NCBI RefSeq assembly: GCF_900095795.1
Contig: NZ_LT608328.1
Span: forward strand, 1,667,001 to 1,731,000
From: Petrimonas mucosa
Lineage (GTDB): Bacteria > Bacteroidota > Bacteroidia > Bacteroidales > Dysgonomonadaceae
Length of the DNA stretch: 64,000 nucleotides
Reading direction: 5' to 3'
Shown piece after piece: positions 34,503 through 43,545 of the stretch (within the stretch, counting starts at the first letter, position 1; each line of letters begins with the position of its first letter). The position numbers were made by a program, and so were the translations under genes. Below the pieces are notes generated by a model. That model was not told the origin of the DNA. It saw only the letters and a list, made by a program, of their open reading frames with translations, and searched no databases.

Positions 34503-35702
34503 ATGAAAGCAATTGACTTATTATTGGCTGTATTGGTTGCGCTCTTTTTTTACTCTTGCGAGGAGAAGCAGCTCGAACCAATCAATGAATCAAAAGGGAA
34601 GCCGGCTCCGGTAAGCGATGTGGTGGTAATGTATGCCCCGGGCGGAGCGATCATCTCTTTCAAATTGCCTGCAGACGACGATGTGTTGGCTGTGAAGGCA
34701 GTTTATACGCTTAGCAATGGCCAGAAACGGGAGGCAATCACCTCGTTTTACGGTGACAATATTCTCATAGAGGGGTATAATGACACCAATGAACATGAAG
34801 CATTGCTTTACACTGTAAGCCGGTCACAGGTATTGTCTGACCCGGTGTTGGTTAAGTTTACCCCACAGGAGTCACCGCTCAGCAAGGCCATCAAGTCGGT
34901 CGAAATTGCCAGCGATTTTGGTGGGGCCTACTACTCCTGGAAGAATCTCTACAATGTGCTTCTCACGGCAGAGATGCTGGTGGAGGACGATAACGGTATC
35001 ATGCAGACAGCGAGGATTGCCACTTCCAATCTTGAGACCGCCTTTTTCAGGATTCGCGGGTATGAACCTGTCCCCCGGAGGTTTGGACTGGTGCTCAAAG
35101 ACAACTGGGACAATGTTTCCGATACGATCTATCCGGATGGTGGGACCATTACTCCTTTGCATGAAACAACACTCGACAAGAAGTTTTGGTCGATCTACAA
35201 AATTGATGGTGGCTACCTGCCAGGCGATTTTACCTTTACAAACTGGGAGGGGCGCGATGAATACATGTTTGATGACGATCTGAACACCTTCGGCCACAGC
35301 TACTCCGGATCACTTCCGGTAAGCATCACGATCGATCTGGGCAAGCCGGCCATATTAAGCCGTGTGACCTTCTTTCAACGGTTACAGTCGGGCGTTTATT
35401 ACGGTTGGGGAAATCCCCGGCGGATCATCGTGTATGGTAGCAAGGTGGCTCCAACCACGGGTGGCTGGGATGAGTGGACGCAGTTGATTGACTACACCAT
35501 CGTCAAACCCTCGGGTACCAATGATCAATACACGGTAAATACCGATGAGGACCGGCAGGCGGCTTTAAACGGCCATGAAGCCTCATTCCCCATCTCCTCG
35601 GAGGCGTACCGTTATATCCGGTTCAGGTTTATGACTTCGTGGGAAAACAGGCCGTATGTTCACCCGTCTGAGATAACCATTCATGGTGTATACGAAGAGT
35701 AA
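34503..35702 (+). CDS. Surface lipoprotein, DUF4959/DUF5000-type (SusE-position binding protein)
   Basis: 399 residues from ATG 34503, with the lipoprotein leader MKAIDLLLAVLVALFFYSCE (lipobox FYSC). An N-terminal FN3-like domain (DUF4959 type; PAPVSDVVVMYAPGGAIISF) and a middle FN3-like domain (DUF5126 type, about 110-210) lead to a C-terminal discoidin/F5-8C-like sandwich (DUF5000 type, about 215-395) with MFDDDLNTFGHSYSGSLPVS, ITIDLGKPAILSRVTFFQR and YRYIRFRFM. These proteins follow SusC/SusD pairs and are thought to bind the same ligand at the surface. The gap to SusD is about 60 nt, in the same operon. Confidence 0.85.
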   Translation: MKAIDLLLAVLVALFFYSCEEKQLEPINESKGKPAPVSDVVVMYAPGGAIISFKLPADDDVLAVKAVYTLSNGQKREAITSFYGDNILIEGYNDTNEHEALLYTVSRSQVLSDPVLVKFTPQESPLSKAIKSVEIASDFGGAYYSWKNLYNVLLTAEMLVEDDNGIMQTARIATSNLETAFFRIRGYEPVPRRFGLVLKDNWDNVSDTIYPDGGTITPLHETTLDKKFWSIYKIDGGYLPGDFTFTNWEGRDEYMFDDDLNTFGHSYSGSLPVSITIDLGKPAILSRVTFFQRLQSGVYYGWGNPRRIIVYGSKVAPTTGGWDEWTQLIDYTIVKPSGTNDQYTVNTDEDRQAALNGHEASFPISSEAYRYIRFRFMTSWENRPYVHPSEITIHGVYEE

Positions 35703-35744
35703 CGCATTTAATGAGAAGTAATAGCTACGAGAAAAAAAAGGAAT

Positions 35745-37004
35745 ATGAAAAGATATATCTTATTATTAATAGCCATCTGTGCCATATTTTCATCATGCGA
35801 TGACATGATGGAGGTGCACAAGCCGTTTATCAAGGGCGGAGAGAAGGTGTATGCATTGAAGTTGGACCAGTCAAGCTTTTATGCCGGGCACAACCAGGTC
35901 TATTTCAAGTATTACATGGCCAATACGACAAATATCAAAAGTGTTGATCTCTATTGGGATGATGATTCGCTGATCATACCGATGCCGTCGCATGGATCGG
36001 GCATGGTATCCATACCTGCTCCGGAGGAGAGATCCTACTCGTTTAAATTCCGGACCACCGACATCTTCGGGAACCATTCACTCTGGAATACAGGTTTTGC
36101 CAACTCTTACGGTGAATATTTCCAGAAGTCTCTCCTGAACCGGTCGGTAAAAAGTTTCCAATTGATCAACAACAACAGCAACGGCGAAATTACCTGGTTT
36201 CCTCCAGCGGCCAACCTGATTCGTACCGAAGTGCGATATACCGATATCAACGGGCAGGAGCAATTGGTGGATGTGCCCATAGGTGAAAACGAGACGCTGT
36301 GTCCCGGTTTGGGAGTGAACAGGTTTGATGTGCGTTCTTTCTTCCTGCCGGAGGCCAATGCAATGGACACCTTCTATACCGATTGGCAGCATGTTACGCC
36401 AGTGTATCAACTTCCAACCACCGGGTGGAGCATCAAATATTGCAACTCCTGGCACGGACAACCCTCACTGACGGGGACTGCCAATATGCCACACTTCATT
36501 TTTGATGGAGATTTCAACACATTCTGGCATTCGAACTACGCCAATTATACATTAGGTACACATCCGCTCGATCCGGAAATCACTCGGGATCCCCCACCAT
36601 TTACCACTGTCATTGACATGGGTGAGCCTGTTGAAATTGCGAAGGTTGATATTTACCGCAGGTTGAGCAACAACAACACGCAAACTGTGATTGTTTATGC
36701 CCCGGCGATAGCTGACGATCAACTTTCCGACGAGGATTTCAAGTGGCTGGGCAATGTTCCCGTATCATACACCAACCATAGCATATTCAAAAACTACTTC
36801 TATCCCGGAGTGGAAAACGAGAACTGGAAAGAGCTAGGTAGGGTGGAATTCCCCAGTACCAGTTTTTCAACCCCTGAAGAAAACCTCAGGGAGGTGGATG
36901 CTACGTCACATAATATCAAGAGCAGATATGTGAAACTGATATTGCCAAATACCCGAAGCAATGGTAACGTATCGCTTGCCGAAGTGGCTATTCATGGACG
37001 ATAA
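35745..37004 (+). CDS. Surface lipoprotein, DUF4998 with C-terminal discoidin-like domain
   Basis: 419 residues. Leader MKRYILLLIAICAIFSSCDD (lipobox FSSC). The N-terminal half matches the DUF4998 style (DDMMEVHKPFIKGGEKVYAL; two FN3-like beta units). The C-terminal half (about 235-418) is discoidin-like: PHFIFDGDFNTFWHSNY, VIDMGEPVEIAKVDIYRR and SRYVKLILPN. It probably acts as a second surface ligand-binding protein of the SusC/SusD system, 42 nt behind the DUF5000-type gene and 11 nt ahead of the phosphoesterase lipoprotein. Confidence 0.85.
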   Translation: MKRYILLLIAICAIFSSCDDMMEVHKPFIKGGEKVYALKLDQSSFYAGHNQVYFKYYMANTTNIKSVDLYWDDDSLIIPMPSHGSGMVSIPAPEERSYSFKFRTTDIFGNHSLWNTGFANSYGEYFQKSLLNRSVKSFQLINNNSNGEITWFPPAANLIRTEVRYTDINGQEQLVDVPIGENETLCPGLGVNRFDVRSFFLPEANAMDTFYTDWQHVTPVYQLPTTGWSIKYCNSWHGQPSLTGTANMPHFIFDGDFNTFWHSNYANYTLGTHPLDPEITRDPPPFTTVIDMGEPVEIAKVDIYRRLSNNNTQTVIVYAPAIADDQLSDEDFKWLGNVPVSYTNHSIFKNYFYPGVENENWKELGRVEFPSTSFSTPEENLREVDATSHNIKSRYVKLILPNTRSNGNVSLAEVAIHGR

Positions 37005-37015
37005 TATTTAAAGGT

Positions 37016-37864
37016 ATGAGAAAAATGAAAATAAACAGGATATTTTTGTTAAGCATTATTGTACTGTTGGCTGCATGTGGAAAAGAGTCAACTGAAGAAC
37101 CTCCAACAGTAATCATCCCACCGACAACTGATGCGGCCATTCTGAAAGTGATGACCTACAACATTGCAGGTGCCGCTGCAAGCACAGGCGTGAGAAGCCT
37201 GGAGGGGCTGGCCGAAGTGATCAAGAGGGTCGATCCCGACATTGTAGCCATCCAGGAGGTGGATGCATTTACCACCCGCAACGGAAAAGATGTCCATTTA
37301 GCCCGCGACCTGGCGGCACTTTGTGGCATGGATCACTGGTTCTTTGCAAAAGCGATGGATTTTCATGATGGAGAGTATGGTGATGCCATCATATCGAAAC
37401 TTCCGTTCAAGGAGACCATGGCCTATAACCTGACTGGCGATTGGGAAGGACAACGGATAGAAACCCGTTCGGTCGCCCGTGTTACTGTTGAGGTTGGGGG
37501 AAGGGATATCTGTTTTATCAGCACCCACTTCGACCATACCAGCAATGAAAAATGGCGTATCTTGCAGGCGAAAGAGCTGGTGGAGATCGTCAAGGGGATT
37601 GAGATGCCCGTCATTGTGGGAGGAGATCTGAACTGCACCCCCTCGAGCGAGCCGATGAAAATCTTATATGAAGTGCTTGCCTCACCATGTAAAACCGGAG
37701 ACTGTCTGGGGACCTTCGTGGGTAGCAAGAATGTCATTGACTATCTGGTATACAGAAGCGACAACGTGCTGACTCTCTCCTCATACGGGATCTACTCCTG
37801 GGCCGACAAGGAGTCGGACCATTTTCCGGTTGGGGCGGTCTTTGAAGTTGAAAAGGTTAAATGA
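37016..37864 (+). CDS. Endonuclease/exonuclease/phosphatase-fold lipoprotein
   Basis: 282 residues. Leader MRKMKINRIFLLSIIVLLAA then Cys (lipobox LAAC), so it is an exported lipoprotein. The EEP/DNase I-fold residues are all present: Asn in MTYNIAG, Glu in IQEVD, the His in STHFDHTSN, Asp-Leu-Asn in VGGDLNCTP, Asp in NVIDYLV and the terminal SDHFPV. Members cut phosphodiesters or phosphomonoesters (DNA, RNA, phospholipids, inositol phosphates) using a metal ion. The gene sits 11 nt behind the DUF4998 gene in the SusC/SusD operon, so the substrate is likely what the receptor imports. The exact bond cut cannot be read from sequence. Confidence 0.9.
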   Translation: MRKMKINRIFLLSIIVLLAACGKESTEEPPTVIIPPTTDAAILKVMTYNIAGAAASTGVRSLEGLAEVIKRVDPDIVAIQEVDAFTTRNGKDVHLARDLAALCGMDHWFFAKAMDFHDGEYGDAIISKLPFKETMAYNLTGDWEGQRIETRSVARVTVEVGGRDICFISTHFDHTSNEKWRILQAKELVEIVKGIEMPVIVGGDLNCTPSSEPMKILYEVLASPCKTGDCLGTFVGSKNVIDYLVYRSDNVLTLSSYGIYSWADKESDHFPVGAVFEVEKVK

Positions 37865-37906
37865 TGCCTGGTTGCCTGACCATGCGGCATTTTCGTGAAT
37901 AACAGT

Positions 37907-37934
37907 ACGAGGGTGAACCACCGTTTACCCTCGT
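37907..37934 (+). terminator. Hairpin between the phosphoesterase genes
   Basis: ACGAGGGT (37907-37914) pairs with ACCCTCGT (37927-37934) across 12 nt, 42 nt after the stop. The following sequence is GCTGATATTTTC, a weak T-run, so it may be a partial terminator or an RNA-stability hairpin rather than a full stop. Confidence 0.5.
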
Positions 37935-38035
37935 GCTGATATTTTCACACGATCCGGTTTAACATTGCAGCGGCAGCGTTGAGAGTTGAAAATCATCAAC
38001 AGGGAAATGTAATTCACTAAAAAATATTTGAACCC

Positions 38036-39202
38036 ATGAGAAAAATTTTTTTCCTTCTTTTTTTGAGTTTACCTCTTCTCCTTTTTTGCCAGGAAATTGA
38101 GATCTCACACGGTCCATATCTGCAAAAGATGGGCGAGAATGAGGTGACCATCATCTGGACCACGAATAAGGATGCCCTCTCCTGGGTGGAGTTGGCTCCA
38201 AAAGGGGATGACAGCTTTTATGCATATGAGCGCCCCAGATATTATGACACGGCTTTCGGGAGCAAGAGGGTGGGGAGGCTGCACCGAGTGACTATCAACG
38301 GATTGGACCCGGGCACAGAATATCGCTACCGGATCTTTTCAAAGGAGGTCCTCAGTTACCAGGGGCATCGGGTGCTTTATGGAAATGTTGCAGCTTCAGA
38401 TGTTTATCGGCAGGCTCCCTTTGCTTTCAGAACATTGGACAGAAAGAAAACCCAGTTGAGATTCAAGGTGGTAAATGATATCCACGGTAAAAACGAGAAT
38501 CTGCTCAAAATGCTTGAAGGTACCGGCAGGAGCAATACCGACCTGGTCATCTTCAACGGCGACATGGTGTCGATGTTGAATGATCCTGAAGAGATATTTA
38601 CCCGGTTCATGGATACTTCCGTCAATATTTTTGCCAAAGAGGTGCCCATCTTTTTGGCACGGGGCAACCATGAAACGAGGGGAAAAGGGGGTGTTGACCT
38701 CTACAATTACTTCCCAACCACGAGTGGCCAGTTCTACTACTGCTTTCAGGATGGTCCGGTCTTTTTCCTGGTTCTCGACGGGGGGGAAGACAAGCCTGAC
38801 TCCGATATCGAATATTCAGAGTTGGCCCACTTCGATGACTATCGCACCCGGCAGGCGGAGTGGCTGAAAAAGGTGGTGGCCTCGGAGGAGTTCAGGCAGG
38901 CTCCATTTCGTGTTGTCATCATGCATATTCCCCCCACGGCATCTACATGGCACGGGACCAGGGATGTGATGGAAAAATTGATACCGGTTTTGAATGGTTC
39001 CGACATTGATGTGATGTTGTGCGGCCACACCCATAATTACCGGTTTATCGGCAAGGGAGAGGAGCCGGGCATCAATTTCCCGATACTGATCAACGATGAT
39101 GAGACCTGGCTGGATGTTGAGGTTGATTCTGAAATAAGGATCACTCAAAAGGAGATGTCGGGAAATCCGCTGAAACAGCATCATTTTAAACGTCTCCGTT
39201 GA
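38036..39202 (+). CDS. Purple-acid-phosphatase-like metallophosphoesterase, exported
   Basis: 388 residues. Leader MRKIFFLLFLSLPLLLFCQE, possibly lipidated at Cys18. An N-terminal FN3-type domain (about 22-130; SHGPYLQKMGENEVTIIWTT) typical of purple acid phosphatases precedes the calcineurin-like core with all metal motifs: NDIHG, NGDM, GNHE, the His in VIMHIPPT and GHTHNY. It should remove phosphate from small or polymeric phosphoesters in the periplasm or at the surface. It follows the EEP lipoprotein by 171 nt and precedes the nucleoside-type carrier by 59 nt, suggesting ordered dephosphorylation before import. Confidence 0.9.
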   Translation: MRKIFFLLFLSLPLLLFCQEIEISHGPYLQKMGENEVTIIWTTNKDALSWVELAPKGDDSFYAYERPRYYDTAFGSKRVGRLHRVTINGLDPGTEYRYRIFSKEVLSYQGHRVLYGNVAASDVYRQAPFAFRTLDRKKTQLRFKVVNDIHGKNENLLKMLEGTGRSNTDLVIFNGDMVSMLNDPEEIFTRFMDTSVNIFAKEVPIFLARGNHETRGKGGVDLYNYFPTTSGQFYYCFQDGPVFFLVLDGGEDKPDSDIEYSELAHFDDYRTRQAEWLKKVVASEEFRQAPFRVVIMHIPPTASTWHGTRDVMEKLIPVLNGSDIDVMLCGHTHNYRFIGKGEEPGINFPILINDDETWLDVEVDSEIRITQKEMSGNPLKQHHFKRLR

Positions 39203-39261
39203 GGCAGGGAGATTTTTCTTTTTGTCAATATATTTTAATCAGGCATTAAATCGATAAATAT

Positions 39262-40479
39262 ATGCAGAAAAAAGCAATTAAGACTAGGCTGTCGGCCATG
39301 ATGTTCTTTCAGTTCTTTATCCAGGGTTCATGGTATGTAACCATGGGAACTTACCTGGGAAGGACACTCGACTTTACCGGTGTACAAATAGGGCTGGCCT
39401 ATAGCACTGCAGCCATAGCAGCCATCATATCGCCTGTGATAGTGGGGATGATTGCCGACCGTTTCTTTTCGGCGAACAGGGTGTTGGCATTTCTTAACGT
39501 CACGGGAGCCTTTCTCCTTTTCTGGTTGACCAGAATCGGGTCATTCTCCCTCTTTTTCCCCGTGCTGTTGCTTTACAGCATCTGTTTCATGCCCACGATG
39601 TCGTTGACCAATTCCATATCGTTTGCCAACCTGGAGAGCCCGGCGAAGGAGTTCTCAAAGATCAGGCTGTTCGGGTCGCTTGGCTGGATTGGGGCGGGAC
39701 TTCTTATCAGTGCACTGAAGCTGGAATCTTTCTCCACCCCTTTCCTGATCGGGGCAGGAGTCTCTTTACTTTCCGGGTTCTATGCGTTAAGCCTGCCATA
39801 CAATGCTCCGGTGAAGAGTGCCGGGAAAGCAGGAGTTGGGCAATTGCTCGGCTTCGATGCCTTCAGGTTGACCCGGGAGAGGTCGTTCCTTATCCTGCTG
39901 CTCTTTTCGATGCTGATCTGCATACCGCTGGCGTTTTACGACTCTTTCACCAATCTTTTCATCACCGACGTGGGGATCTTGAATGCGGCTGCGGCAATGA
40001 GCCTCGGGCAGGTGGCGGAGGTGATTTTCCTCTTCACGTTTCCGTTCTTTTTCCTCAAGTTACGTTACAAGGGGAGTATTGTGGCTGCCATCGTGGCCTG
40101 GGTGATGATGTACGGGCTGTTCACCCTGAGTGCAGCCACCGGCAACAACGGATTCATTTATGCCGTGCTGCCGTTGCATGGATTCTGCTTCACTTTCTTC
40201 TTTGTTGCCGGACAGCTGTTTGTGGACGAGAAGGCTCCATCTTCGTTGCGTAATTCGGCGCAAGGGTTGCTCGCTTTCGCCACTTACGGGGTTGGAAAAT
40301 ATATGGGCACACTGGTTGCCGGTAACGTGGTGCAATTCCATACAGCGGAGGGTGGATACAACTGGATGTATGTATGGAGCGTTCCATTCGTAATGACGGT
40401 TCTCTTCCTGCTCGGATTCATCTTCCTGTTCAAGGAGGATATAACCAAAAGGGAGAGCCCGGAGGGTACTATGAACTAA
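39262..40479 (+). CDS. Nucleoside:H+ symporter-like MFS transporter (NupG/XapB type)
   Basis: 405 residues with 12 predicted membrane helices and no signal peptide. The start (MMFFQFFIQGSWYVTMGTYL), the loop GMIADRFFSANRVLAFLNVT and the motif FGSLGWIGAGLLIS are those of the nucleoside:H+ symporter branch of the MFS. These carriers import nucleosides with protons across the inner membrane. The position directly after two exported phosphoesterases in a SusC/SusD locus fits uptake of the dephosphorylated product. Other Bacteroidetes members may carry sugars, so the substrate is inferred. Confidence 0.82.
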   Translation: MQKKAIKTRLSAMMFFQFFIQGSWYVTMGTYLGRTLDFTGVQIGLAYSTAAIAAIISPVIVGMIADRFFSANRVLAFLNVTGAFLLFWLTRIGSFSLFFPVLLLYSICFMPTMSLTNSISFANLESPAKEFSKIRLFGSLGWIGAGLLISALKLESFSTPFLIGAGVSLLSGFYALSLPYNAPVKSAGKAGVGQLLGFDAFRLTRERSFLILLLFSMLICIPLAFYDSFTNLFITDVGILNAAAAMSLGQVAEVIFLFTFPFFFLKLRYKGSIVAAIVAWVMMYGLFTLSAATGNNGFIYAVLPLHGFCFTFFFVAGQLFVDEKAPSSLRNSAQGLLAFATYGVGKYMGTLVAGNVVQFHTAEGGYNWMYVWSVPFVMTVLFLLGFIFLFKEDITKRESPEGTMN

Positions 40480-40557
40480 CCGGCATTTACAGGTGATGAA
40501 CCTGCAGGTCAGTCTGCACTGACAACGGAACTGCTGAAAAGCTGGACCGGTAAAATG

Positions 40558-40594
40558 AAAAAGGCCGAACCGCGATAGCGGTAACGGCCTTTCT
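40558..40594. terminator. Bidirectional terminator between the transporter and GAPDH genes
   Basis: AAAGGCCG, CCGC and then GCGG, CGGCCTTT form a long stem with a small internal bulge around GATA. A-run on the left and T-run on the right let it end both the plus-strand transport operon and the minus-strand gapA. Confidence 0.88.
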
Positions 40595-40616
40595 TCAAAT
40601 TGTATCTGATAACGGA

Positions 40617-41642
<1,026 letters not shown>

Positions 41643-41680
41643 TTAAGAATGTTCCTAAATACCATCTTCGAATCAGAATG

Positions 41681-41688
41681 CAAAATTA
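41681..41688 (-). promoter_or_regulatory. -7 promoter element of gap
   Basis: Minus-strand TAATTTTG matches TAnnTTTG. The predicted start near 41675 leaves a leader of about 55 nt before the ATG at 41621. Confidence 0.6.
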
Positions 41689-41799
41689 CTAAATGTTTTT
41701 ATTTTGACGAAATTATCAGTGCGAAAAAGTGTGAATTGTTACCTCGTTCTCCTGTTCATCTCCATCTTGCACTGCTGTTCGGTATTCCTCAAAAAACAT

Positions 41800-41807
41800 T
41801 ATCTTTG
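41800..41807 (+). promoter_or_regulatory. -7 promoter element of ettA
   Basis: TATCTTTG matches TAnnTTTG, 34 nt before the ATG at 41842. The -33 position is weak (TGTT). Confidence 0.55.
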
Positions 41808-41841
41808 TAGCTTTAAAGAATTGATAACACAATAAGCACGT

Positions 41842-43521
41842 ATGTCTGACGATAAGAAAATTATTTTTTCAATGGTGGGGGTAAGCAAAACGTTTCCACC
41901 ACACAAACAGGTGTTAAAGGATATCTACCTCTCATTTTTCTATGGTGCAAAAATCGGTATTATCGGGTTGAACGGTTCCGGTAAGTCGACCCTGCTGAAA
42001 ATTATTGCAGGAATTGAAAAAGAGTACCAGGGCGAGGTGGTTTCCGACAAGAGCTTCTCGGTGGGATACCTCGAGCAGGATCCTAAACTGGACGACAACA
42101 AGACGGTGATCGAGGTTGTTCGTGAGGGCGTACAGCCGATCATGGATCTGCTGGCCGAATATGAGGAGATCAACCAGAAGTTCGGATTGCCTGAGTATTA
42201 TGAAGATGAGGAGAAGATGAACAGACTGTTCGAGCGTCAGGCTGAACTGCAGGATAAACTGGATGCTACCGACGCCTGGAACATCGACAACCGTCTGGAG
42301 CGCGCTATGGATGCCCTCCGTTGCCCTCCGGAAGAGCAACCCGTAAGGGAACTCTCGGGTGGAGAACGCCGCCGTGTGGCACTCTGCCGCCTTTTGCTGC
42401 AGGAGCCGGACGTGTTGTTGCTCGACGAGCCGACCAACCACCTCGATGCCGAGTCGATCGACTGGCTGGAGCAGCACCTGCAGCAGTACAAGGGAACGGT
42501 AATCTGTATTACGCACGACCGTTACTTCCTCGACCATGTGGCCGGCTGGATTCTAGAACTGGACAGGGGCGAAGGTATCCCCTGGAAAGGGAACTACACC
42601 TCCTGGCTGGAACAGAAGACCAAGCGGATGGAGATGGAGGAGAAGCAGGCAAGCAAGCGTCGCAAAACACTTGAGCGAGAGCTGGAGTGGATCAATATGG
42701 CCCCCAAGGCACGACATGCCAAAGGGAAGGCACGTCTGAACTCGTATGAGCAGCTGCTGAACCAGGATCAGAAAGAGCGCGAGGAAAAGCTGGAGATATT
42801 TATCCCGAACGGTCCCCGTCTGGGGAACAAGGTGATCGAGGCGAAGAATGTGAGGAAGGCATACGGCGAGAAGCTGCTGTTTGACAACCTCAATTTCACG
42901 CTTCCACCCAACGGGATTGTCGGTGTAATCGGCCCTAACGGTGCCGGGAAAACGACACTTTTCAGGCTGATTCAGGGGATGGAGACTCCCGATGCAGGCT
43001 CCTTCGAGGTGGGCGAGACAGTGGTTACGGCCTATGTCGACCAGTCGCATGAGGCGATCGATCCGAACAAGACCGTCTACCAGGTGGTCTCCGGCGGTTC
43101 GGAGTTTGTCCGCGTTGGTGGAAAGGATGTAAATGCCCGGGCCTACCTGTCGCGCTTCAATTTCTCGGGAGCCGACCAGGAAAAGTTGTGCGGAGTCCTT
43201 TCCGGAGGTGAACGGAACCGCCTGCACCTTGCGTTGACACTCAAGGCCGGCGCCAATGTCCTGTTGCTCGACGAGCCGACCAACGATATCGACGTGAATA
43301 CCCTCCGCGCATTGGAAGAGGGGTTGGAGAACTTTGCCGGATGTGCGGTGGTGATCTCGCACGACCGGTGGTTTCTGGACAGGATCTGTACCCATATCCT
43401 GGCGTTTGAGGGGAACTCCGAAGTATTCTATTTCGAAGGATCTTACAGTGAGTACGAAGAGAACAAGAAGATGCGCCTCGGTAACGTTGAGCCGAAAAGG
43501 GTACGATATAGAAAGCTCTAA
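41842..43521 (+). CDS. ettA: Energy-dependent translational throttle EttA (ABC-F ATPase)
   Basis: 559 residues, close to E. coli EttA. Two ABC domains: Walker A GLNGSGKSTLLK and GPNGAGKTTLFR, signatures LSGGERRRVALC and LSGGERNRLHLA, Walker B LLLDEPTNHLDAES and LLLDEPTNDIDVNT. The linker (about 240-320) is the charged P-site interaction motif region (EEKQASKRRKTLERELEWIN). There are no membrane segments, as expected for ABC-F. EttA binds the ribosomal E site and gates the first peptide bond according to ATP level. The DUF5686 gene follows 24 nt later, probably co-transcribed by chance of position. Confidence 0.95.
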   Translation: MSDDKKIIFSMVGVSKTFPPHKQVLKDIYLSFFYGAKIGIIGLNGSGKSTLLKIIAGIEKEYQGEVVSDKSFSVGYLEQDPKLDDNKTVIEVVREGVQPIMDLLAEYEEINQKFGLPEYYEDEEKMNRLFERQAELQDKLDATDAWNIDNRLERAMDALRCPPEEQPVRELSGGERRRVALCRLLLQEPDVLLLDEPTNHLDAESIDWLEQHLQQYKGTVICITHDRYFLDHVAGWILELDRGEGIPWKGNYTSWLEQKTKRMEMEEKQASKRRKTLERELEWINMAPKARHAKGKARLNSYEQLLNQDQKEREEKLEIFIPNGPRLGNKVIEAKNVRKAYGEKLLFDNLNFTLPPNGIVGVIGPNGAGKTTLFRLIQGMETPDAGSFEVGETVVTAYVDQSHEAIDPNKTVYQVVSGGSEFVRVGGKDVNARAYLSRFNFSGADQEKLCGVLSGGERNRLHLALTLKAGANVLLLDEPTNDIDVNTLRALEEGLENFAGCAVVISHDRWFLDRICTHILAFEGNSEVFYFEGSYSEYEENKKMRLGNVEPKRVRYRKL

Positions 43522-43545
43522 ACTGAAATCCAAAATATTCCCGAA

